Source of the DNA: Lineus longissimus
Taxonomy: Eukaryota > Nemertea > Pilidiophora > Heteronemertea > Lineidae
Assembly: GCF_910592395.1 (NCBI RefSeq)
Contig: NC_088311.1
Location: 14,760,501 to 14,824,500 of the forward strand
Direction: 5' to 3'
Length of the DNA stretch: 64,000 nucleotides
Shown: positions 55,988 through 64,000 of the stretch, in pieces
Layout: the number at the start of each line of letters is the position of its first letter
Numbering within the stretch: position 1 is the first letter of the stretch
The notes under the pieces: generated by a model
The model's database searches: none
What the model saw: only the letters and a program-made list of their open reading frames with translations
What the model was told of the DNA's origin: nothing
Made by a program: the position numbers and the translations under genes

Positions 55988-56397
55988 GCCGACGGCGAAT
56001 TCTCCGGTCGCTAGCGCAGTCCATAAACAAGCATCAATTTTACCAATTTTGGCTGAAAGCTTGGTCATCAAAGTTACAGAACTGTAAGAAATACATCTAT
56101 ACAACATATATATACAGTTAAAAGTGCATAAAAATCCCGATTCAACCTCCGGGCGTTACCTTTTTTTCTCCGGGGCCTACCGGTCGTTATCGGCCGACGA
56201 CGAATTCTCCGGTCGCTAGCGCAGTCCATAAACAAGCATCAATTTTACCAATTTTGGCTGCAAGCTTGGTCATCAAAGTTACAGAACGGTTAGAAATACA
56301 TCTAAACAACATATATATACAGTTAAAAGTGCATAAAAATCCCGATTCAACCTCCGGGCGCTACCTTTTTTCTCCGGGCCCTACCGGTCGTTATCGG
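55988..56397. repeat. ~204-bp tandem duplication
   Basis: Two adjacent copies (55988-56191 and about 56192-56397) run from GCCGACG.CGAATTCTCC through AAGCATCAATTTTACCAATT and CCCGATTCAACCTCCGGGCG to CTACCGGTCGTTATCGG. They differ at about ten positions. The block is G+C-rich at its edges (CCGGTCGTTATCGG). Confidence 0.92.
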
Positions 56398-56898
56398 GCC
56401 CAACCGGTCATTAATTAGTAAAACCCTATATAGGCTTAGAGTATAACTCAACAGGCCCTCATGATTCATTTGATGGACACATTATTTGATAGTACCTCAT
56501 AATTAAGTCCAATAGATCCTGTTCTGTCACATGTCGTAGACGATAGACAATTTTCAAAATGTAGTACACCACTCACTCATCTTTAAGCCCAGCTCTCGGG
56601 TCACATCATGTGGGCACGGTTGGCTGCTGAGTGTTATGGTTCAGTCTGTGAGACTTAAGCGGTTACACTTTTATTTTGAATTGAAAACAGCTCACAGGAC
56701 TGTCTTTTCACTGAGTAAAAAAAGTGTGCCCTTCGAAGGTTAAGTCTCTTTCTTGATTTGCTTCCATAGATGCCTTGTTCAGGATATGATCTGACAAATG
56801 CCTGATCAAGCACATACTGTATCCGGTGGTGTACATTTCCCCGTCTATGTCACCATTTTTATTCAGTCAGTGTTAATTTCTCTTCTCTTTTTTTACAG

Positions 56899-56978
56899 AT
56901 TAACTCTTGTTGGTTATTGCAAGAGGAGTCGTTGGCACATTTCAAGTCCAGTAAAGCACTTGCTGTTCCCACATCAGA
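56899..56978 (+). other. candidate exon, weak
   Basis: An acceptor with a long pyrimidine tract (CTTTTTTTACAG) and a donor (TCAGA/GTAAGG) bracket 80 bp that are open in one frame (INSCWLLQEESLAHFKSSKA). It might belong to the same gene as the exons at 48.5-50.7 kb, on the far side of a LINE remnant and the 54-kb ORF. No direct proof. Confidence 0.25.
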
Positions 56979-57029
56979 GTAAGGTGTGCTTACTCGTTTT
57001 ACTGCTTTCCATTCCGGGAGAGCGTTATT

Positions 57030-57108
57030 AAATATCTGCCGCAAGGCAACAAATATCTGCCGCAAGGCATCAAATATCTGCCGAAAGGCATCAAATATCT
57101 GCCGCACC
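57030..57108. repeat. 21-bp minisatellite, 3.8 copies
   Basis: The unit AAATATCTGCCGCAAGGCATC is repeated nearly four times. Since 21 is a multiple of three, every frame repeats a 7-residue unit. AATAAA follows directly at 57109-57114, so this may be the 3' end of a transcript from the left. Confidence 0.9.
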
Positions 57109-57114
57109 AATAAA

Positions 57115-58524
57115 GTTCATTGTGTTAACCAACTCTTTATCTTCTTTTCTTCACATGCAAAAAAGACCATCCCAAACATTTGGCTGCATCCACTTCATCA
57201 ATGTCCAGACAACAGTCGGTTCATTTGTAAAGCACCAGGCCCCACCTCACAAAATACACTGTAATGATTATGTACCTTATGTCCATGTGCATGTTATTAG
57301 TTCCACCTATGACTGCATGAAGACAAGGACTCCTCTCTTTGACGTCACCACACAGCTCCTTGACGTCATCACACACCCCACTACTGCAACAGCAATAGAA
57401 TTGACTTTACGTCATAATAGCAGGGTGACGTCAACTCAGTACTTCAGCATGCACTGATATAGCAAGAAGGTCTTTCGCACTTCTGTGTGCTAGACGTTAG
57501 AGCTTCACGTTGCCTCATAATAACAGGGTACCAACACACATTTGGCCCTTGCCTTCACCTATCCATTTCAGCTGAGCGCCAGACCCTTGGGCCTCTTGTT
57601 ATTTGTTTCTGTCCCAGACAGAATAATCTTTCCAATGAAATGTAGGGGAATTAATTCCTTCCCACTCAAGGAAATATTTACCGAAATATCAGCGACTATT
57701 AATTGGTAACTTTTCCAGACCGCGTGGTCTATCGACGATCTTTTCCCGCCACTTTTTGTTGCACTGGATGGCTTTCTATTTATTGCCCTATGAGGTAGGT
57801 CAACTTGCGTTGGTGCAGTAACAGTTGTTTCTTGGAGCTTCCTATTAAAATCAAGGCGTAAAATTGTACAATTGTAATGTAGGCCATATCCCGGTTCCTG
57901 ATACAAGTGATAGCAATTTCGGCTAAATCCCGAATCCCACTAAAAATGCACCTTATCTTCTCCAAATTTTTGTATTCTTTTGGGCTTGAATAGATATACT
58001 GGAAAAATGAATTGGCTTATCAAATCATACCTTTTGGGTACTTTTTTTACAAACAATTGAGTAAAAAATCCTCGAGGGCTATTTTTGAGTCATCCCGATA
58101 AGTTTTTGGTCATCTCGATAAGATATTCAAAGGAAGATCCCGATTCCTGTTAGTCATATTTTCCCAGGATATTTCATTGAACTTCTTATACTAGCTACTT
58201 ATACTCTACAACTATAAATGATATGAAAGAAATAACAACAGACACCCTCATTTTAGGAAGACTCTCACCATTTTATTAAAAAAACCTGAAAAAAATCTCA
58301 TTGTTTTGCAGATTATCCCTTTGAAAGTTGGTGTCCCATTTTAAGGAAGACTCTCTCCATCCATGTGTGACAATATTAGGAATTGCTTACTATATCTATA
58401 ATTATTATTTCTGTGTTTCTCTCTAGCCCTGGTGAACCCAGACACCCATAATCGTTAATCGTTATAAGTTTCAACACCTTCCTTCTTAATTGCTCCTTTC
58501 CATCGTTTTATAATCTTTATATCT
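57115..58524. other. no gene recognised
   Basis: Intergenic sequence with several GACGTCA-type motifs (57341-57370 and 57425-57433). No exon or repeat structure supported. Confidence 0.5.
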
Positions 58525-61170
58525 TATTCAATTCAATTCAATTCAAATAAGACTTATATAGCGCAATTATCCAATAACGTATGATTGCTCGGCTGCGCTT
58601 TGAAAACAAAGTCACCATAATCTCGACTTCAGCACCTTTTTGAATGTGCTCACGGAGCATTTCGCACATTCATGTCTAGTCTGTTCCAGAGTTGTGTAGC
58701 ATACACCACAAAACTTCTGCCACCATATGATGCCAGGCGGTACCTGGGTACTTGGAGCAAACCTAGGTTCTGGGACCTCAGGGATCGGCTGGGTTCATAC
58801 AGTGGCACAATATCTGATAGATAGCATGGGGCAAGGTCAGCTTTACACTTAAACAAAAGGAGTGACACCTGGAAGTCAATTCTTTGAGGAATAGAAGGCC
58901 AGTGCAGCCTCCTGAGCACGGATGTAATGTGCTGGTCACGACGAGTTCGAGTTATTATCCTGGCTGCATGATTTTGTGTAAGTTGGAGTTTGTGCATTAG
59001 GTTCTTGGTAATGCCGGCAAGGAGGCTGTTGCAATAATCCAGTCTTGTTAACACAAGGGATTGGATCAGGAGTTTAGCTGCACTTTCGGTAAGACAATTG
59101 CGTATCCGGCCAATGTTCCGAAGATGGTACGTTGCAGATTTTACAACACTATTCACTTGATTTTCCATTGACATTGTTTGATCGAAAAGAACTCCCAGGT
59201 TTCTCACTGGTCCTGTTGTCACTTGGACTCAATCCCCGCTACTGAGAGGGACTCCATATTGAGACGGTTCAAAGCTTGTTGAGAGCCAAACAACTTGAGT
59301 TCAGTTTTCGTTGGGTTCCCCTTGAGCATGTTCTTGGCTAACCAGTCCTGAATCTTGAGCAGGCAGTCCTCTAACTGAACAATTTTCTGCTGTGCTTGCC
59401 CTATTGGCAATGCAACATAGACTTGAGTGTCGTCAGCGAAGCCATGACGTGGGGTAGAGAAACTGTCAATCAGGTCGCCAAGTGGTAGGATATAGATAAG
59501 GAAAAGAATAGGCCCAAGTACTGAGCCCAGTGGGACACCATAGCGCAGGGTACGAGGAGCAGATCTGCTTCCATTGATCACGATATGTAGCGATCTAAGT
59601 GAGAGGTATGACCTGAACCAGTTTAGCGCAGTTCCGTCGATGCCCAGCCTAGTCCTCATCCTCATCAGGAGAATATCGTGGTCGACAGTGTCGAAGGCGG
59701 CACTCAAATCAAGGAGTATCAGGAACGCTGCACCATGCTTGTCTACCATGAGCCGAATGTCATTTTGGACCCGCAGCAACGCTGTTTCAGTGCTGTGGAA
59801 TGCCTTGTATGCCGATTGAAATGTGTCATGGAGGCTGTTTTCGTCCATGTATTTGATGAGCTGACTCGCAACCACTCGCTCAAGGACCTTAGAGATGAAG
59901 GGTAGGTTGCTAACAGGACGATAATTCTGCAGAACCTCAGGATCGAGCGAGGGCTTCTTTAGTAGTGGGGTTACAAGTGCAACTTTCAGTGTCTGTGGAA
60001 CTGTCCCATCTCTAAGCGAAGCATTGATGATGTCTGTTAGGATGGGGAGTAGTTCAAGGGTTGCTCCTTTGACCAGCCACGTTGGAAGCGGATCAAGCTG
60101 ACAGGATTTACATGGAGATTTGCCGATAATGTGTGCAATGTCTTCACCGGAGGCAGACTCGAAGGCTGTCAATGAGCTACACCGGCCCACGCCGGTTGCA
60201 GACTCGCCTCCAGTCGGATCTTGAACTGACATGTCAGATCTGATCTTCTCCACTTTGTCCTCAAAGAATTCAGCAAATTTATTTGCGAGTTCTTTTGAGT
60301 CCAAATGACATGGGAGCTTCCTCTCGGAAGTGTCATGTAAGGCGCTGCGGAGGATCCTCTGCATTTCCCGTGAATCTGAGCCAGCTTCCTCGATCTGCCT
60401 GTTGTAATAGTTCGACTTAGCAGCCTTAAGCTGGAAGTTGAAGATATTCCTCGCCTGTTGGAATATTTACCGATGGACTTGGAGACCAGATATTCGCCAC
60501 TATTTCTCCGCCTTACGCTCATCCCGCTTGGCCACATTGAGTTCAGGGGAATACCAAGGCTGGGATGGTCGGATAGTGATTGTACGTTCTTTCTCAGGTG
60601 CATGATGATCAAGAAGATCGTGTAATCATTGGTGATACAAACTACACATGACTTCAATACCCAAATCGGATGAAGGGAACTCGAGTATCGAAATGTCATG
60701 TTTGAACGACTCAAGATCAATATATCGCAGGCGACGAGTACTTTACACAGCACAAAGTTATGATCAGATATCATATCCCCCTGGCTCAGATGGGAAATGA
60801 TGTTCTCATCACTTCGTGTTATGGCAACATCTAGCGTATGGAGTGAACGATGTGTCGGAAAACTGATGTGTTGTACTAGGTTGAATGAGTCCAAAAGTTC
60901 GATAAAACGTCGTGGCCCGGATTCATCTGGGAGATCGAGGTGGAAGTTGATGTCTCCTGTGATGATCCCTTGGATCCCTAGGTCACAAGGGGAAGTGGCA
61001 TGTTCATGCAGGAATTGTGGGAATTCCTGAAAGAACAATGGAACAGAGAGTTTGTTTTTCCGTGATGGCGGAGGTCGATACAAAGTGGCATTTGACACTT
61101 GTGTGTAATTATCCCCGTCTAAACGAAAAAGTTTGATAGGGATAGAGCGTGGATCCGTCTGTCCCAATCC
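58525..61170 (-). mobile_element. L2/CR1-like LINE, 5'-truncated, (ATTCA)n tail
   Basis: The minus strand ends in TGCGCTATATAAG followed by an (AATTG)n-type tail at 58525-58545. The same GCGCTATATAAG block ends the plus-strand LINE remnant near 52960, so both come from related families. The 5' end breaks off inside the endonuclease near 61170. No target duplication was seen. Confidence 0.88.
58613..61167 (-). pseudogene. LINE endonuclease and reverse transcriptase, several frameshifts
   Basis: From 61167 downward: the C-terminal half of the endonuclease (GIITGDINFHLD, THRSLHTLDVAITR, ISDHNF); a frame break near 60700 with remnants of the linker; then an open RT of 381 codons (59219-60364). 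RT motifs are LPTWLVKGA, NYRPVSNLPFISKVLERV, FLILLDLSAAFDTVDHD, GVPLGSVLGPILFLIYILPL and FADDTQVY (FADD catalytic box). One lost base at about 59222 shifts to the next frame with NLGVLFDQTMSME and LDYCNSLLAGI. Another shift near 58653 separates the last residues (VSTFKKVLKSRLW-like). Nearly complete RT but not translatable. Confidence 0.88.
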
Positions 61171-61879
61171 CTAACTTTGCAACCCAAGGCGGATTTGAGG
61201 TCAATATTTTCAGGTAAGGTGTGTTAGCAGTCAAAGGTGTGTCGCGCACCGCACCGTCACGATACGACCATTGACCTTGATTGACCCTGTGACCTATTTA
61301 AAATCCTTTTCAGCCCATAACGTTTCCACAAAAGCAGTTTTCTGGCCAGTATTTTCAAAATAATATGTAATAGCCATCAAAAGCACACCACCAGATCTTC
61401 CCCTAAACAGGATTATATTCTTGTTTTGACCACAATTTGACCTTGAAGTTGAACCCATCAGTGGCACTCTCAGTATCAACCTGGCTGGCAATAGACCAAG
61501 TTGGTCGGTTAAAAATCGGTTTATTTTTTGGTGGCAATTGCCCAGTTCATGTATGATTGAATTTGACGCGCTGACCTCGGCCTCTGCCCTTGTGACGTTG
61601 GCCTTTAACCAATTTGAACTTCAGTCACACTCCCGGGATCGACTTGCATAACCCGTACCAAGTTTGGTGACAATATGTGTATTGGCCTTAGTCATGAACA
61701 TTATATGCATTATAGTGTGGTAAAAATTAGAGAAATCGTAAATTATGTTTGTTTTCCGTTGCTATTGGAAATTGTGTGCACGATGGTCATTTTTCGTATT
61801 GTAATTGTAGAGGATTTTATTAATGGCACTTATTGGCAGAGAACTGTTTTTAGCTCACCTGTCAAGGTGTATAAAGCTG
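61171..61879. other. no gene; decayed satellite-like text
   Basis: Phrases such as TTGACCTTGATTGACCCTGTGACCT (61271-61295) echo the satellite at 4.7-6.2 kb. No unit structure or exon recognised. Confidence 0.45.
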
Positions 61880-62290
61880 CCCCTAGGCAACTTCTACGAA
61901 GTTTTGGCCTGATTTGGTTTCAAATATGGCCACTACGGGGCAAATTCCAAAATTTGTTGCTCAAACTAGATGTCCTAGGATTATGATTTCTGAAGACATA
62001 CCAAATCAGCAAATATCGGCTTGATCGGATTTCAAATATCGCCACCAGGGGGCAAAGTAAAAAATTCTTCTTTTGCCAAAACTATAATGCCAACAAATAA
62101 AAATATATGATGTGTTGGTATTGCCCACAAATTTCAACCCGATCAAATTCCAAATATGGTAAAGTCCATTTTTGCCAAAACTACGATTCCTAGGTTAATA
62201 GTTAGCTATGTGACATCATCCTATGCGCACGACATATTTTGGCCCGATCAGATTCCAAAAGCCACCAGGGGGCGAAGTCCAAACCTCATC
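61880..62290. repeat. degenerate ~130-190-bp repeat with CCACCAGGGGGC motif
   Basis: Successive blocks of the form GATC.GATTCCAAATAT, (G)GCCACCAGGGGGC.AAGT and TTTGCCAAAACTA occur near 61917, 62030, 62143 and 62250. Blocks are partly deleted. It resembles gene-poor repeats related in wording, but not in order, to the satellite at 4.7 kb. Confidence 0.6.
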
Positions 62291-62520
62291 AATGTCTGCT
62301 GTTGATGTCCACAGGTGAGCACGTCCTTGGCCTCGATTGAGAGAATCTGAAGAAGTGTCTGATGAATATATACCTAAAGTTAACCCCCTTAGGCTTGAGT
62401 CTCAACACCAAAATCATTTTTGATATGTGGTGAACTGGGTCACAGTCTTGGTTCCGTGGTTGGCCACGGCGGCGCCAGCATTACGGACGTGCCCCGGTCA
62501 CCCGGCCATCCCCGCCCGTG

Positions 62521-62735
62521 TGTTACGTCACTCGGCTGCGCTCGGTATTTCCCGCTGTACTGTCGATGACGCAACGACGCGTAATGTCGTTACGTCATCG
62601 ACAGAGCGGGGTTGAAGCGGAGAGACGAGCGGGTTCGAACGTGGAAAGTGACGAGGAGAGATAAAATCGAGTATTAATCAACGTTAGTCGAGTCTTTCAT
62701 TTAGCAAAACTATTGCTACAACATTATTCTTTTCA
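62521..62735 (+). mobile_element. putative Gypsy-type 5' LTR
   Basis: The segment starts TGTTACGTCACTCGG, ends TTTCA, and is followed after one base by a primer-binding site. It carries CRE-like TTACGTCA and TACGTCA motifs, an 18-bp palindrome and an ATAAAA box at 62661. The left boundary is inferred from the TG..CA rule alone; the 3' LTR that would confirm it is outside the window. Confidence 0.55.
62561..62603. repeat. 18-bp inverted repeat in the LTR
   Basis: TGTCGATGACGCAACGAC (62561-62578) and the reverse complement of 62586-62603 differ at one position; the loop is 7 bases. Each arm contains a TGACG half-site. It could act as a dimeric binding site or as an RNA hairpin. Confidence 0.9.
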
Positions 62736-62736
62736 T

Positions 62737-62748
62737 TGGCGCCCAACG
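62737..62748 (+). promoter_or_regulatory. primer-binding site, tRNA-Lys type
   Basis: TGGCGCCCAACG immediately follows the LTR. The TGGCGCCC start is complementary to the 3' end of lysine tRNAs and is a known priming site for minus-strand DNA synthesis in several LTR retroelements. Confidence 0.75.
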
Positions 62749-62880
62749 TCTAAAGAATCTTCGAATAATTTATCGATTTTGGTGTTTTTATGAGTATTTT
62801 GTGAACGGTTTGTAATTGCGAGAATTTGATAACATTATTTGTTGTGCGTATTATACAAGTAGACCCTATACTGCGTTAAA

Positions 62881-64000
62881 ATGAATAATTCAGAAAATGA
62901 GGAAGGTTACGACCGCGATAATGTTGTAATTAATGATGCGGGCGACGGAAATGCAGGTTCAGCCCAAGAAGATATGAACATGAATTTAGGCTCAGGGCCC
63001 GGGCATATTTTGCCTGAAAATAGGCCGGAGTACCGTGGCGCATCGGATGCCGCTGTAGGTGCGTTGGTGTCTGCGTTTTCCAATATTTTAAACAAATTGG
63101 ATAATGCGCAGCCAACCCGTATTATGAGTAACAGTAGTGCCGCAAAGGTACAGGCACCAAAGAATTATATGGTAAACCAGAATTTCAGAATTTGGTTGGA
63201 AATATTCAACACATTTGCAGATCTGGCGCGCGTATCGGAGTGCGAGCGTAGACAACAGTTATTGTCTAGATTAGATCACCAGGCTTACATTGCCGTAGCA
63301 AATTTACATTTGTCTGCGGAACTATCCTACGATCATTTTACGGCAGCGTTAATCAAACGTTTTCATAACGTAACGCGCGAAGATTACAAACTGCATTTGC
63401 ATGCGCGAGTCCAGGCTTCAAATGAAACTTATGAAGCTTATGCCGACTCATTACAGGAACTTGCGTTGAATGCGTACCCAAGCGGCGGTTTCGCATTACA
63501 ACAGGAGATGGCGCTAGACCACTTTTTAGTAGGGGTGAAAGTGACTGATCAAATAAAACAACAACTGTTAATGAGTGCCACAATTGGTCTGGTCGAAGCC
63601 ATCCGGAAAACACGCCAACTTGACGCGGCTCAAATGCTTTTGATGGAGGGTTGGTATGCAATACCTTCCTCGCATAATAGGAAAGAGCATAAGCCTCACG
63701 TCATAGCAAATATTGATCCGGTAATAGCAGCATCCTCGGTGCCAAACCAGACATCAGAGATGAGTCGAGTCCTCAATCTTCTGGAGAAGTTAGAAACCAG
63801 GATTACCAACTTGGAAAAGTCGAAGACGAGCAGTTCCACTTCCAACCAGTGTTGGTGCTGTCATGGCGACGGGCATGGGCCTTCGCAGTGCCCTACTTTG
63901 GAATGCTACAATTGCCATGAGTTTGGTCATCTTTCTCGCCATTGTACCAAACTGGTTTCGGGAAACGCCAAGAAGGGATTGTCAAGGGGTGGACAGTCCC
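62881..64000 (+). CDS. Gypsy-type gag, runs off the window
   Basis: The ATG at 62881 lies about 130 bases after the primer site. The frame is open for 373 codons to the window end. The first 80 residues are acidic. The middle has the helical look of a Ty3/Gypsy capsid (NFRIWLEIFNTFADLARVSE, then HLSAELSYDHFTAALIKRFH and YEAYADSLQELALNAYPSGG). A possible coiled coil (about residues 295-315) precedes two CCHC zinc knuckles, starting at residues 324 (CWCC....H....C) and 342 (CYNC....H....C). No stop or frameshift is seen, so this copy may be young. Protease, RT and integrase would lie beyond the window. Confidence 0.85.
   Translation, partial: MNNSENEEGYDRDNVVINDAGDGNAGSAQEDMNMNLGSGPGHILPENRPEYRGASDAAVGALVSAFSNILNKLDNAQPTRIMSNSSAAKVQAPKNYMVNQNFRIWLEIFNTFADLARVSECERRQQLLSRLDHQAYIAVANLHLSAELSYDHFTAALIKRFHNVTREDYKLHLHARVQASNETYEAYADSLQELALNAYPSGGFALQQEMALDHFLVGVKVTDQIKQQLLMSATIGLVEAIRKTRQLDAAQMLLMEGWYAIPSSHNRKEHKPHVIANIDPVIAASSVPNQTSEMSRVLNLLEKLETRITNLEKSKTSSSTSNQCWCCHGDGHGPSQCPTLECYNCHEFGHLSRHCTKLVSGNAKKGLSRGGQS

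Overview
This window looks like nuclear DNA of a marine invertebrate animal. The sequence has spliceosomal exon borders, CpG-containing promoter-like sequence, (GAA)n and poly-C microsatellites, and dense insertions of animal-type mobile elements. The species cannot be named from the sequence. The element mix (Tigger/pogo, PIF/Harbinger, Tc1, Mutator-like, BEL/Pao, Gypsy, tyrosine-recombinase retroelement, APE-type LINEs, tRNA-SINE) and the 300-bp satellite ending in a GACGACGG-type minisatellite fit an echinoderm, hemichordate, amphioxus or lophotrochozoan. There is no prokaryotic operon, rRNA gene or CRISPR array.

Layout. 1-2.4 kb: gene-poor, with a 61-bp tandem repeat. 2.39-3.61 kb: a non-autonomous DNA transposon with 9-bp target duplication. 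4.7-6.2 kb: five tandem ~300-bp satellite units. 7.49-9.57 kb: a Tigger/pogo-like element whose transposase has late stops. 10.3-12.05 kb: 3' part of a BEL/Pao retrotransposon. 12.16-13.04 kb: a long-TIR MITE. 14.3-15.3 kb: a probable first coding exon on the minus strand facing a short ATG ORF on the plus strand. 16.6-17.05 kb: a SINE with a 13-bp target duplication. 18.8-21.9 kb: a two-gene PIF/Harbinger element with three single-base frameshifts. 22.8-23.2 kb: a second HARBI1-like remnant. 23.4-25.3 kb: a candidate exon, a dispersed repeat and the second copy of the 9-bp-TSD element. 25.67 kb: a small zinc-finger ORF with a TATA box. 26.9-28.3 kb: a Tc1 element. 30-32.1 kb: a long foldback flanked by TTAA. 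32.5-35.9 kb: a ~3.4-kb inverted-repeat composite. 36.6-40.4 kb: a minus-strand LINE with RNase H and a 12-bp target duplication. 40.8-41.8 kb: another foldback.

42.8-47.4 kb holds a tyrosine-recombinase (DIRS-like) retroelement with candidate introns. 48.5-50.7 kb holds candidate exons of a host gene, one encoding a PWWP-like fold. 51.9-53 kb and 58.5-61.2 kb are L2/CR1-like LINE remnants. 54.2-55.7 kb is a 432-codon ORF of unknown function. 62.5-64 kb is the 5' end of a Gypsy-type element (LTR, primer site, gag) running off the window.

Most coding capacity here is transposon-derived and most of it is broken. The only strong non-transposon candidates are the exons at 14.3 kb and 48.5-50.7 kb. 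The more interesting signals are structural: a 9-bp-TSD element family seen twice with perfect duplications, a LINE and a SINE that share a 3' tail, a satellite carrying CTCF-like and nuclear-receptor-like motifs in every unit, and an LTR holding an 18-bp CRE-rich palindrome.
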